Below, piece by piece: positions 8,865 through 17,026 of a stretch of 64,000 nucleotides of DNA (the first letter of the stretch is position 1; every line of letters begins with the position of its first letter). The notes under the pieces were generated by a model. That model saw only the letters and a program-made list of their open reading frames with translations. It was not told the DNA's origin and ran no database searches. Position numbers and translations under genes: made by a program. The stretch is from Salinispirillum marinum (GTDB lineage Bacteria; Pseudomonadota; Gammaproteobacteria; Pseudomonadales; Natronospirillaceae): the NCBI RefSeq assembly GCF_042651565.1, contig NZ_JBHSDF010000003.1; one strand, 5' to 3'.

Positions 8865-9286
8865 CGGTCTGCCTCGATCAAGGCATAGCTGTGTGTGATC
8901 TCTACCCCACCGGCTGCCAACATGATGGACGCCGAGCAGTATTTTTCCGCCGATAACTCTATGGCGCGCTTAACATGGGATTCTTTCAAATCACGCCCAG
9001 TAACCACAAAGTGCACATGTATTTTGGTGAACACGGCTGGCACGGCATCGGCCCGCTCTGCGGTCAACTCCGCCACACAGTCGGTGACGTCTTGGCGGGA
9101 CTTCTGCAGCATGAGCATGACATCAATCGAGGTACAGCCGCCCAAACCCATTAACATCATTTCCATGGGTCGCGGACCTGCGTTCGTGCCACCCAAGTCC
9201 GGCGAACCATCCATGATCACGGTGTGCCCACTGCTTGGGGTTGCCGAAAATTGAACTGCACCATCCCACCGGACCGTTGCTTGCAT
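8861..9286 (-). CDS. OsmC family peroxiredoxin-like protein
   Basis: A 141-residue OsmC-fold protein. The GGCTSIDVMLML segment holds the family cysteine and the second one occurs in KYCSASIMLAAG; together these form the peroxidatic and resolving pair of OsmC/YhfA proteins. YhfA-type members are cytosolic and reduce organic hydroperoxides or are of unknown function. I chose the ATG at 9286 because AGGTG lies eight bases upstream; in-frame starts at 9292 and 9295 are possible. It is the first gene of a two-gene unit with the EamA exporter. Confidence 0.82.
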   Translation of the reverse strand: MQATVRWDGAVQFSATPSSGHTVIMDGSPDLGGTNAGPRPMEMMLMGLGGCTSIDVMLMLQKSRQDVTDCVAELTAERADAVPAVFTKIHVHFVVTGRDLKESHVKRAIELSAEKYCSASIMLAAGGVEITHSYALIEADR

Positions 9287-9445
9287 GCTCATCACCTACA
9301 CTGTCATGAAAAAAGAGGCGCCTAGCTTATCATAGGGTGCCCGTGCTCTGTAGCATCAAGATCCACTGTCGAAAAATATTACACACCCATTTTGAACACT
9401 GCACGGAAACAACGTATCTCATTGTTTTTATTGAATTATTTTTGT

Positions 9446-9461
9446 TGGCACGAAACTAGCT
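9446..9461 (+). promoter_or_regulatory. sigma54-type -24/-12 promoter of the PEP-CTERM gene
   Basis: TGGCACG at 9446-9452 and TAGCT at 9457-9461 match TGGCACR-N4-TTGCW with one mismatch, and the invariant GG (9447-9448) and GC (9459-9460) are exactly ten bases apart. The gene start is about 60 bases downstream. PEP-CTERM genes in several bacteria are known to depend on RpoN with the PrsK/PrsR two-component system; neither is in this window. Confidence 0.6.
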
Positions 9462-9520
9462 TAAACATCATCAGGCAACCTGCCAAACCTTATTATTAAG
9501 ACTCACGACGGATCTTGACT

Positions 9521-10306
9521 ATGCGTAACAACCAAAAAACCCTATTAGCCGCGCTACTGGGTGCAGCTCTGATTGCTCCGGCCCAGGCTATCGTTATTGA
9601 TGATTGGACCGGCACTGGCAGCTACGGTGTATCCGGCGCGAATGGCGTGGTGGGTTTGTCGCCCGTTGCTGATTCCACGCAATACGGCTGGGTGTCGACG
9701 GCCGGTTCAGGTGTAACCGGTTTGGGCTTGCCCGCTGTAGGTAGCGGCGCTACCAACGGGTCCAAAATTGTGTCGAATCTTTTTACGGCCGACGCCGGTG
9801 ACGAATTCCGCTTTTACTTCAACTACGTGACCTCTGACGGCTCAGGCTATGCCGACTATGGCTGGGCGCGTCTGTTGAACGAAGACATGACCGAAGCAGC
9901 CCTATTATTTACTGCACGCACTACGCCAGGTGGCGATACAGTACCCGGTTTTGGCATGCCAACGCCCGCTGCCACACTGCTGCCAGACAGCACGCCCATT
10001 ATTGGTGGTGGACCCGCATGGTCTCCACTGGGCGGTTCTTCCGGCCAATGTTACAGCACAGGTTGTGGCTATACTGGCTGGATTTTAGCGTCCTATGATA
10101 TCCCCACCGCGGCGAACTACTACTTGGAAATTGGTGTGGTTAACTGGTCGGATACTGGCTATGACACCGGCATGGCGTTTGATGGCGCCACCATTGCGGG
10201 TGTAGACATCAGCCTGCCGGTCCCTGAACCCGTTGCCTTAACCTTGTTGGGGGTTGGCTTGATGGGCGTATGGGCAGGACGTCGTCGGTCTAGCACCTCT
10301 GCGTAA
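9521..10306 (+). CDS. PEP-CTERM sorting domain protein, function unknown
   Basis: A 261-residue secreted protein. Residues 1-23 (MRNNQKTLLAALLGAALIAP, ending AQA) form a signal peptide. The C-terminus reads VPEP, then a hydrophobic helix, then AGRRR, which is the tripartite PEP-CTERM signal recognised by an exosortase. The body is rich in Gly, Ser, Thr and aromatic residues, with one close cysteine pair (GQCYSTGCGY), as in extracellular beta-rich proteins. ATG 9521 is preferred over the TTG at 9515. It is a single-gene unit: a sigma54-like promoter lies upstream and a hairpin terminator downstream. No exosortase or exopolysaccharide gene is in the window, so the sorting machinery must be elsewhere. 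Confidence 0.8.
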   Translation: MRNNQKTLLAALLGAALIAPAQAIVIDDWTGTGSYGVSGANGVVGLSPVADSTQYGWVSTAGSGVTGLGLPAVGSGATNGSKIVSNLFTADAGDEFRFYFNYVTSDGSGYADYGWARLLNEDMTEAALLFTARTTPGGDTVPGFGMPTPAATLLPDSTPIIGGGPAWSPLGGSSGQCYSTGCGYTGWILASYDIPTAANYYLEIGVVNWSDTGYDTGMAFDGATIAGVDISLPVPEPVALTLLGVGLMGVWAGRRRSSTSA

Positions 10307-10367
10307 TGCGTAGCGATCAGCATTCGATTGCTGGCGTTATACCGACGTTCAGCTCCCGATAGACACT

Positions 10368-10395
10368 AGGCAGCCTTGGGCTGCCTTTTCTGTTT
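10368..10395 (+). terminator. Rho-independent terminator after the PEP-CTERM gene
   Basis: AGGCAGCC (10368-10375) pairs perfectly with GGCTGCCT (10379-10386) across a three-base loop and is followed by TTTCTGTTTT. It ends the single-gene PEP-CTERM transcript and isolates it from crp. Confidence 0.85.
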
Positions 10396-10538
10396 TCACA
10401 ATGTCTACTTCGGCTCATGGTTCAAACACTGTTTACCCGTGCGCATTCTTGAGTACTATAGGAAGGTCTCCTTACCTTGTGACCGTAAACGTTTTAAGGC
10501 ACTCTTTCATCCACTACTCATCATAGAATTATAAAGTC

Positions 10539-11204
10539 ATGACGACGGAACCCATGGAACATCAGCATTTAGACTTTTTCCTATCACAGTGTCAGCGTCG
10601 GCGGCACCCGCCGAAAACCACACTGATTTATGCGGGTGATCATAGCGACTCATTATTTTATTTGATCAAAGGTACCGTCGCGGTCAGCCTTGAAGATGAA
10701 GACGGGCGAGAAATGATCATGGCGTATTTAAATAATGGCGATTTCTTTGGTGAAATGGGTTTGTTCGATCGGGTAGAAAAACGATCAGCTTGGGTGAAAA
10801 CTCGTACCGACTGTGAAGTTGCCGAAATCTCTTATTCGCGTTTTCGTGACATTGCGAATAAAGACCCTCGCATTCTCTATTTCATCGGTGAGCAAATGGC
10901 GAGCCGCCTACGCAATACCACACGGAAAGTCGGCGACTTGGCGTTTCTCGATGTTACGGGGCGGGTGGCCCGTACGCTACTGGATTTATGTAAGCAACCG
11001 GGTGCGATGTCACACCCCGATGGCACCCAGCTTCGAATCACGCGGCAAGAAATCGGGCAAATCGTTGGCTGCTCCCGCGAGATGGTCGGCCGGGTCTTGA
11101 AAACACTGGAAGACCAAGGACTCATCAGCGTGAAAGGTAAAACAACCGTGGTCTTTGGTACTCGCGGGCCGACCACCTCACCCTTGGAAAACTATGGCCA
11201 TTAA
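10539..11204 (+). CDS. crp: cAMP receptor protein (CRP/Vfr)
   Basis: A 221-residue CRP-family regulator. The cyclic-nucleotide pocket is visible in GDFFGEMGLFD and the arginine-serine segment KRSAWVKTRTDCEVAEI. The recognition region ITRQEIGQIVGCSREMVGRV is nearly identical to E. coli CRP and includes the Arg-Glu and Arg residues that read TGTGA. The C-terminus GKTTVVFGTR also fits CRP/Vfr. No cluster cysteines are present, which distinguishes it from the FNR protein in this window. An alternative ATG five codons downstream (10554) is possible. It is monocistronic, flanked by a terminator and a convergent small gene. Confidence 0.92.
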   Translation: MTTEPMEHQHLDFFLSQCQRRRHPPKTTLIYAGDHSDSLFYLIKGTVAVSLEDEDGREMIMAYLNNGDFFGEMGLFDRVEKRSAWVKTRTDCEVAEISYSRFRDIANKDPRILYFIGEQMASRLRNTTRKVGDLAFLDVTGRVARTLLDLCKQPGAMSHPDGTQLRITRQEIGQIVGCSREMVGRVLKTLEDQGLISVKGKTTVVFGTRGPTTSPLENYGH

Positions 11205-11272
11205 GCGCATACAGTACTTACTCACTGAGGTTACGGGCTAGGAAACAATCAAAAACCTCAGAGGCGCCCTCT

Positions 11273-11455
11273 TCAGCCTCCCGTCGCTAGGCGAAACAAG
11301 CTCACAACCGCCGCCAACGCCATAGCGCCCATGGCCACATACATTAACGTGCGGCCCTGCTTTTCGGACAAATTAACGGGATATTTTTTGGTGACGGTTA
11401 CCAACACAAACAACCCGAGAAACAACAAGATCAATACCTGAAATAACGCTGGCAT
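11273..11455 (-). CDS. small two-helix membrane protein, unrecognised
   Basis: A 60-residue protein with two clear hydrophobic helices (about 4-23 and 37-55) joined by a short basic loop (KKYPVNLSEKQGR). I do not recognise the family. It follows trpC at 31 bases on the same strand and may be the last gene of that transcript. The start at 11455 has a purine-rich GAGGAGAGGGCG just upstream, a strong ribosome site, which supports a real gene. Confidence 0.65.
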   Translation of the reverse strand: MPALFQVLILLFLGLFVLVTVTKKYPVNLSEKQGRTLMYVAMGAMALAAVVSLFRLATGG

Positions 11456-11486
11456 ATCGCCCTCTCCTCACATTTAAAGATACGTA

Positions 11487-12290
11487 CTAAGAAAGCGTTC
11501 CGGCAAAAAGCTCCGCCAGCTTTTCACCCGGCTCCGGTGCGCGCATAAAGGCTTCACCCACCAAAAACCCGTTCACGTTTTGCGCCCGCATAGCCGCCAC
11601 ATCGGCCTGTGACAAGATGCCACTCTCGGTAATCACAAAGCGGTCAGCACAGGCATCCAGCAATGCAAAGGTGGTGTCCAAGGTTACGTCGAATGTATGC
11701 AGATTACGGTTATTGATACCCAGCAAGCGATTGCCTAACGGCAAAGCACGCTCCAGCTCTGCCCGATCATGCACTTCCACCAAAACGTCCATGCCTAAAT
11801 CCTGGGCCAAAGCATTCAGTTCTGACAGTTGGGTATCGTTCAACGCCGCGACAATCAACAACACGCAGTCTGCACCCAAGGCACGCGCTTCAATGATCTG
11901 GTACGGATCCACCAAAAAATCCTTCCGAATCACCGGCAAAGAACAGGCGGCCCTCACCTGTTGTAAATACGCATCCGCACCTTGAAAAAAATCGACATCG
12001 GTCAAGACCGACAAGCAGGCTGCACCATGCTGCGCGTAAGACCGTGCTATTTGTGGCGGATCAAAGTCCGGACGAATAACCCCTTTACTGGGTGATGCTT
12101 TCTTGATTTCGGCAATGACCGCTGCTTGCCCTGCGTGCTGCCGGGCTTCCAATGCCGCCACAAAACCGCGTGGTGGCTCAACGTCATCAAAACGCGCTTG
12201 CAGGTCAGCCACACTGGCCTGTTGCTGCCGAGCAGCGACTTCTTCATGTTTACGGGCAATGATTTTTTCCAATACCGTTGGCAAGCTCAT
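11487..12290 (-). CDS. trpC: indole-3-glycerol phosphate synthase
   Basis: TrpC closes the indole ring in tryptophan synthesis, converting carboxyphenylaminodeoxyribulose phosphate to indole glycerol phosphate. The 267-residue TIM barrel shows VIAEIKKASPSKGVIRPDFDP, IRKDFLVDPYQI, the catalytic VEVHDRAELERA segment, GINNRNL and VTESGI, all family landmarks. It is monofunctional: there is no fused TrpF domain. The start ATG overlaps the trpD stop by four bases. Confidence 0.96.
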   Translation of the reverse strand: MSLPTVLEKIIARKHEEVAARQQQASVADLQARFDDVEPPRGFVAALEARQHAGQAAVIAEIKKASPSKGVIRPDFDPPQIARSYAQHGAACLSVLTDVDFFQGADAYLQQVRAACSLPVIRKDFLVDPYQIIEARALGADCVLLIVAALNDTQLSELNALAQDLGMDVLVEVHDRAELERALPLGNRLLGINNRNLHTFDVTLDTTFALLDACADRFVITESGILSQADVAAMRAQNVNGFLVGEAFMRAPEPGEKLAELFAGTLS

Positions 12291-13333
12291 GCGCCTTGCT
12301 CCTCGGCAAATACCCGACTAAAAGCCGCGTATTCTTTCATTTTCTCCAGTGCAAGGCCGCTGCCCATAGCATCTTGTGCCATGCTGACGCCTTCGCGCAA
12401 GTTGCTGGCAACACCCGCCACATAGATGGCCGCACCAGCATTCAACGCCAAGATATCCATCGCTTTACGGCCAACAGCATCTTTGCCACCCGCAAGCGCG
12501 GACTGAATCAACGCCAGACTTTCGGCCGCGTCCTTAACCACCAATCCCGTCAGGGTTTGCGTTTCAATACCGACGTCTTCGGGGGTAATCTGATAGGTCA
12601 TGACCTGACCGTCTTTCAACTCGGCCACCGTGGTTGGTGCCGCCAAGCTGATTTCATCCAAACCGTCTTTGGCATGCACCACCATGACGTGCTCGCTGCC
12701 CAACCGCTTCAGTACATTGGCCAAGGGTTCGCACAGGGCGGCCGAAAACACACCCAAGACCTGCCGCTTCACACCGGCAGGGTTGGTGATCGGCCCCAGC
12801 ATATTAAAGATGGTACGCATGCCCATTTCCTTACGGGGTCCAATGGCATGCTTCATCGCACTGTGGTGCGCCGGTGCAAACAAGAACCCAACACCAATGC
12901 TGTCGATCGCTCGTGCCACTTGATCGGGCGTTAAATTCAGATTGACCCCGGCGGCCTCCAGCACATCGGCACTGCCGGAACTGGACGACACACCACGATT
13001 GCCGTGCTTGGCGACTCGGCCACCTGCGGCCGCCACCACAAACGCCGCGCCGGTCGAGATATTGAACAGGTTTTGCCCATCGCCGCCGGTGCCACAGGTA
13101 TCCACCAAGCCATTCGTGTCGACGGCAATTTTGGTCGACAGTTCGCGCATCACCGTGGCAGCACCAGTAATTTCTTCCAAACTTTCACCGTTCAAGCGCA
13201 AACCCATCAAAAAGGCACCAATTTGAGCGGGAGTACACTCCCCAGTCATGATCTGCCGCATCACCGTTTGCATCTCGTCTTGATCCAAGTGACCGTGTTC
13301 AGCAACACGCGCCAGTGCTTGTTGAATGTTCAT
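12287..13333 (-). CDS. trpD: anthranilate phosphoribosyltransferase
   Basis: TrpD transfers phosphoribose from PRPP to anthranilate. The 348-residue product has the GTGGDG(QNLFNIST) PRPP-binding loop near residues 81-86, KHGNRGVSSSSGSADVLEA, and the HHSAMKH and GPITNP motifs. The start is set at ATG 13333 (MNIQQALARV), eight bases after AGGAGAGT; an in-frame extension to 13414 reaches into the trpG end and lacks family similarity. It lies between trpG and trpC in one operon. Confidence 0.95.
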   Translation of the reverse strand: MNIQQALARVAEHGHLDQDEMQTVMRQIMTGECTPAQIGAFLMGLRLNGESLEEITGAATVMRELSTKIAVDTNGLVDTCGTGGDGQNLFNISTGAAFVVAAAGGRVAKHGNRGVSSSSGSADVLEAAGVNLNLTPDQVARAIDSIGVGFLFAPAHHSAMKHAIGPRKEMGMRTIFNMLGPITNPAGVKRQVLGVFSAALCEPLANVLKRLGSEHVMVVHAKDGLDEISLAAPTTVAELKDGQVMTYQITPEDVGIETQTLTGLVVKDAAESLALIQSALAGGKDAVGRKAMDILALNAGAAIYVAGVASNLREGVSMAQDAMGSGLALEKMKEYAAFSRVFAEEQGA

Positions 13334-13364
13334 AATCTCAACTCTCCTATCCGTTGCGTCAGGA

Positions 13365-13955
13365 TCAACTGATTGCACCCTTGCGCAAAAAGTTCTGCAA
13401 TAAGTCATGCCCATGCTCGGTCAGAATGGACTCGGGATGAAACTGTACACCTTCGATGTCCAGTGTTTTGTGCCGTACACCCATGATTTCATCAACCGAG
13501 CCATCATCGTTTTGCGTCCATGCGGTAACTTCCAAGCACTCGGGCAGGCTGTCTTGCGCAATCACCAGAGAATGATAGCGCGTCGCTGTATAACCTTGCT
13601 TTAGCCCGTTAAACACGCCGACATTATGGTGAAAAATCGGGCTGGTTTTCCCGTGCATCACCGACTTGGCGCGCACGATATCGCCGCCAAACGCTTGCCC
13701 GATGCTTTGATGACCCAAGCAAATGCCTAAAATGGGTACCTTGCCCGCAAAGTGCTCAATCACCGCAACCGATACGCCCGCTTCATTCGGTGTACAGGGC
13801 CCGGGGGAGATCACCACTTTTTCTGGTTTTAACGCGACCAACTGGTCCAGCGTCATTTCGTCGTTACGGACCACGCGCACATCGGCACCCAGTTCACCCA
13901 AATACTGCACGATGTTGTAGGTGAACGAATCGTAATTATCGATCATTAATATCAT
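13365..13955 (-). CDS. trpG: anthranilate synthase component II (glutamine amidotransferase)
   Basis: A 196-residue class I glutamine amidotransferase that feeds ammonia to TrpE. It begins MILMIDNYDSFTYNIVQYL and shows the nucleophile motif GICLGHQSIGQAFGG (Cys about 79) and the C-terminal His/Glu segment GVQFHPESI. The same protein often also serves as PabA in pseudomonad-like bacteria; no pabB is seen nearby, but dual use is possible. It follows trpE by nine bases. Confidence 0.95.
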   Translation of the reverse strand: MILMIDNYDSFTYNIVQYLGELGADVRVVRNDEMTLDQLVALKPEKVVISPGPCTPNEAGVSVAVIEHFAGKVPILGICLGHQSIGQAFGGDIVRAKSVMHGKTSPIFHHNVGVFNGLKQGYTATRYHSLVIAQDSLPECLEVTAWTQNDDGSVDEIMGVRHKTLDIEGVQFHPESILTEHGHDLLQNFLRKGAIS

Positions 13956-13964
13956 GTTGTTCCC

Positions 13965-15458
13965 CTACTCCACTCGTAAACCACGGCTGACCAGTTCTGC
14001 GGCGCGGAAGATCGCCCGCGCTTTATTCATGGTTTCTTTCCACTCCAGACGCGGCACGGAATCCGCCACCACCCCTGCTCCAGCTTGCACATAGAGTGTG
14101 CCGTTTTTGATGACCGCTGTGCGAATGGCAATGGCCATGTCCATATTATCGTTCCAACCCAAGTAGCCGACCGCGCCGCCGTAGATACCGCGTTTCACCG
14201 GTTCCAGCTCGTCGATGATTTCCATCGCCCGAATTTTTGGTGCACCGCTGAGCGTACCGGCCGGATGGGTGGCCCGCAGCACATCGATAGCGCTTATGTC
14301 CTCACGGCGTTTGGCCGTGACATTGGACACGATGTGCATCACATGGGAATAACGCTCCACCACCATTTGGTCGGTGACTTTCACTGTACCCGTTTGCGCT
14401 ACCCGTCCCGCGTCGTTGCGTCCGAGATCAATCAGCATCAGGTGTTCGGCAATTTCTTTGGGATCGGCCAACAGCTCGCGTTCCATCGCCTGATCGTCTT
14501 CTGGTGTTTTTCCGCGATGGCGTGTTCCGGCGATGGGGCGAACGGTGACTTCATCGCCTTCAACCCGAGCCAGAATCTCGGGCGAACTGCCCACCACCTG
14601 ATGATCACCCAAATCCAGAAAGAACATATAGGGCGAGGGGTTCAGGCTGCGCAGAGCCCGATACAAATTCAGCGGCTCATAGGGGAAGTCCGCACTCAAG
14701 CGCTGTGATGGCACGGCCTGCATAATATCACCCGCCAAGGTGTATTCCTTGATGCGCTCAACAGCCGCGTGAAAGGCAGCTTCACCAAAATGGCTGTGGA
14801 AGTCGGTTTCATTTAAGGTCGCGCCAGTCGGTGTAGGCAAGTCCGGAACCGGGGCATCATGCAGTGCTTTAGTTAAAGCATCCAGTCGCGCTTGCGCTTC
14901 GGCAAAACTGCCCGCTTTTGCCGGGTTGCCATGCACCACGATGTGCAGTTTTCCGGCGAGGTTGTCAAATACGATGACTTCATCCGACACCATCAGCAAA
15001 ATATCTGGGTTGCCGATGTCATCAAGCGGCTGTGACGCGCGCAATTTGGGTTCGATGTAGCGCACGGTGTCATAACCAAAATAACCCACCAAGCCACCGT
15101 TAAAGCGGGCCAAACCGGGTAAGTCAGCCACCTTAAATGGCGCTTTGTAGGCTTCGATAAAGGCGAGTGGGTCTTCGTGATCGAGGTGTTCTTCCACCAC
15201 CTGATCGTCACGCAGTACACGGATGTGCTGCCCGCGCACTTCAAGGTATTCGCGGCATGGCAACCCGATAAACGAGTAACGACCCCATTTTTCACCGCCC
15301 TGCACCGACTCCAGCAAATAGCTTAGTCGGCCACGCGCCAATTTAAGGTAGGTGGACAAAGGCGTATCAAGATCGGCAAGAATTTCGCGGCTTAAGGGTG
15401 CGCGGTTATAGCCCTGGTTTGCCAGGGCATAAAAATCCTGTTCCAGCATGTTATTCAT
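13965..15458 (-). CDS. trpE: anthranilate synthase component I
   Basis: TrpE makes anthranilate from chorismate using ammonia from TrpG. The 497 residues include the N-terminal regulatory segment LSTYLKLARGRLSYLLESV, whose LLES motif binds tryptophan for feedback inhibition, and the chorismate-binding domain with PIAGTRHRGKTPEDD, LIDLGRNDAGRV and GTLSGAPKIRAMEI. Starts at 15458 (MNNMLEQ) and 15449 (MLEQDFYALANQGYNRAPLS) are both possible; the second matches family N-termini better. The gene is followed by trpG, trpD and trpC, and preceded by a hairpin-forming 150-base leader. Confidence 0.96.
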   Translation of the reverse strand: MNNMLEQDFYALANQGYNRAPLSREILADLDTPLSTYLKLARGRLSYLLESVQGGEKWGRYSFIGLPCREYLEVRGQHIRVLRDDQVVEEHLDHEDPLAFIEAYKAPFKVADLPGLARFNGGLVGYFGYDTVRYIEPKLRASQPLDDIGNPDILLMVSDEVIVFDNLAGKLHIVVHGNPAKAGSFAEAQARLDALTKALHDAPVPDLPTPTGATLNETDFHSHFGEAAFHAAVERIKEYTLAGDIMQAVPSQRLSADFPYEPLNLYRALRSLNPSPYMFFLDLGDHQVVGSSPEILARVEGDEVTVRPIAGTRHRGKTPEDDQAMERELLADPKEIAEHLMLIDLGRNDAGRVAQTGTVKVTDQMVVERYSHVMHIVSNVTAKRREDISAIDVLRATHPAGTLSGAPKIRAMEIIDELEPVKRGIYGGAVGYLGWNDNMDMAIAIRTAVIKNGTLYVQAGAGVVADSVPRLEWKETMNKARAIFRAAELVSRGLRVE

Positions 15459-15480
15459 TCCGTCAGAAAATCAGAGAGCA

Positions 15481-15585
15481 CAGGCCACGGCCTGCAGGAG
15501 CAACACAAACGAAGAGTGGCGTTTAGGCACGCCATCGTAGGACGCTGGCGGTCCTGAGGAGATGTGAAACGGTGCTCGGTTGCAT
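15481..15585 (-). promoter_or_regulatory. possible trp leader with short peptide and two hairpins
   Basis: Between gph and trpE a 20-codon frame starts at 15585 and stops at 15523; it has one Trp codon, at codon 18. That codon opens a hairpin (TGGCGT/ACGCCA, 15517-15534), and a second short hairpin (CAGGCC/GGCCTG) lies at 15481-15494 just before trpE. This resembles attenuation, but a single Trp codon and a weak U tract make it doubtful. Confidence 0.25.
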
Positions 15586-15609
15586 GATGAACCACTTACC
15601 CTGTATCAA

Positions 15610-16278
15610 TTAGCCAGAAACTTTACTGAACTGTTTAGCATTGCGCAACACCCAATCGCCGCATTCTTGCAGCGTATCACCGTGGAAATCAGCCCCCTGG
15701 ATGATTTCACCGTGGTTGTAGCCACCAGCCAAGGCAGCCACCGGCATGCCAGCGGCGCGTGCGGCCGCAATATCATGTCGGCTATCACCCACCATAACGG
15801 CATCAGCAACATCGACATTCAACCGCCGACAGGCTTCCTGCAGGGGCAAAGGGTGCGGCTTGCGTTCCGCCAAATCATCGCCACAGATCACCACCGGCAA
15901 GTACCGATCCCAATCCAAGGCCGCCAACAGCGGTTCGGTGAGGGCGCGCGGCTTGTTAGTGACCAAGGCACAGTGCAGCCCTGCCATGTGCAAACGTTGC
16001 AACAATTCCGTCGCCCCGGCGATTTCGGGCGTCTCAGGAATGTGCGGCAGATAGCTCGGAAAGAACTGAGAAAACAGAGCATCAGAATGCTCCTGCGCGC
16101 CAACGGCCGTAGCGGCTTTGCGCGCCAGTACCGGCGTGCCTTCACCAATCCAATGGCCAACCTGTTCTTCGGTGACCGATGGCAACCCTAAAATCGCCAA
16201 GGCATCTTGCATACCCCGTGCAATGGTCGGCAGGCTATCGACCAGCGTCCCGTCTAAATCAAACAATACGGCCTTCAT
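15610..16278 (-). CDS. gph: phosphoglycolate phosphatase
   Basis: A 222-residue HAD-superfamily phosphatase that removes 2-phosphoglycolate. Motif I is FDLDGTLVDS near the N-terminus (Asp8, Asp10), motif II is the VTNK segment, motif III is the lysine in ERKPHPLPL, and motif IV is MVGDSRHDIAAARAAG. It follows rpe by 14 bases and precedes trpE, the same rpe-gph-trpE order as in pseudomonads, so readthrough into the trp genes is likely. Confidence 0.9.
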   Translation of the reverse strand: MKAVLFDLDGTLVDSLPTIARGMQDALAILGLPSVTEEQVGHWIGEGTPVLARKAATAVGAQEHSDALFSQFFPSYLPHIPETPEIAGATELLQRLHMAGLHCALVTNKPRALTEPLLAALDWDRYLPVVICGDDLAERKPHPLPLQEACRRLNVDVADAVMVGDSRHDIAAARAAGMPVAALAGGYNHGEIIQGADFHGDTLQECGDWVLRNAKQFSKVSG

Positions 16279-16292
16279 CTGATCTACAAATC

Positions 16293-16967
16293 CTATGGTT
16301 TCGCTAACGCCAACTCTGCACGCATTTCAGCGATGCGCGTGGCGTAATCCGGTGCGTTAAAAATGGCCGAGCCAGCCACAAACATATCAGCGCCAGCTTC
16401 CGCAATAGCACGAATGTTGTCGACTTTTACTCCGCCATCGATTTCCAAGCGAATATCACGACCGGATGCAGCTATGCGTTGCCGCGCCTGACGTAACTTA
16501 TCCAGCGCGGTCGGAATAAAACTTTGGCCGCCAAAGCCGGGGTTGACCGACATGATGAGTATTTGATCAATGCGATCCATGACATAATCCAAGTGATGCA
16601 AGGGCGTGGCAGGATTAAACACCAACCCGGCTTTACAGCCGCCGCTCTTGATCAGTTGCAGGCTGCGATCAATATGCGCACTGGCTTCCGGGTGAAAGGT
16701 AATGATGTCCGCACCCGCGTCGATAAAGTCACCAATGATCCGGTCTACCGGCTGCACCATCAAGTGCACATCAATGGGTGCCGTGATGCCATAATCGCGC
16801 AAGGCTTTACAGAACATCGGTCCCATGGTCAGATTGGGCACATAATGATTGTCCATGACATCGAAGTGCACCACATCGGCACCGGCAGCCAAGACGGCTT
16901 CAACATCGGCGCCCAAGCGGGCAAAGTCAGCGGACAATATGGATGGAGCAATGAGGTAGTCAGACAT
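16293..16967 (-). CDS. rpe: ribulose-phosphate 3-epimerase
   Basis: Rpe interconverts ribulose 5-phosphate and xylulose 5-phosphate in the pentose phosphate pathway. The 224-residue TIM barrel begins IAPSILSADFARLG and contains the metal-binding HFDVMDNHYVPN, DVHLMV, MSVNPGFGGQSF and EIDGGV signatures. It is the first gene of the rpe-gph-trpEGDC set and is divergent from the DUF3530 gene, with about 60 bases between the two starts. Confidence 0.95.
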   Translation of the reverse strand: MSDYLIAPSILSADFARLGADVEAVLAAGADVVHFDVMDNHYVPNLTMGPMFCKALRDYGITAPIDVHLMVQPVDRIIGDFIDAGADIITFHPEASAHIDRSLQLIKSGGCKAGLVFNPATPLHHLDYVMDRIDQILIMSVNPGFGGQSFIPTALDKLRQARQRIAASGRDIRLEIDGGVKVDNIRAIAEAGADMFVAGSAIFNAPDYATRIAEMRAELALAKP

Positions 16968-17026
16968 TTTATGGCCTTATTTATCGGTTTCACTGAGTCA
17001 GTCGCTAGGCGGGAGCATTCTACCCA

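Noticed and set aside
10441..10538. Possible CRP self-site (GTGAC...GTTTTA) upstream of crp
   Set aside because: Only one half resembles TGTGA; the second half does not match.
11225..11261. CTGAGGTT/AACCTCAG inverted repeat after crp
   Set aside because: The stem is only 8 bp with a 21-base loop and no U tract follows, so I did not call a terminator.
14085..14708. 207-codon plus-strand frame inside trpE
   Set aside because: Antisense to conserved TrpE sequence; His/Gln/Ile composition typical of a shadow frame.
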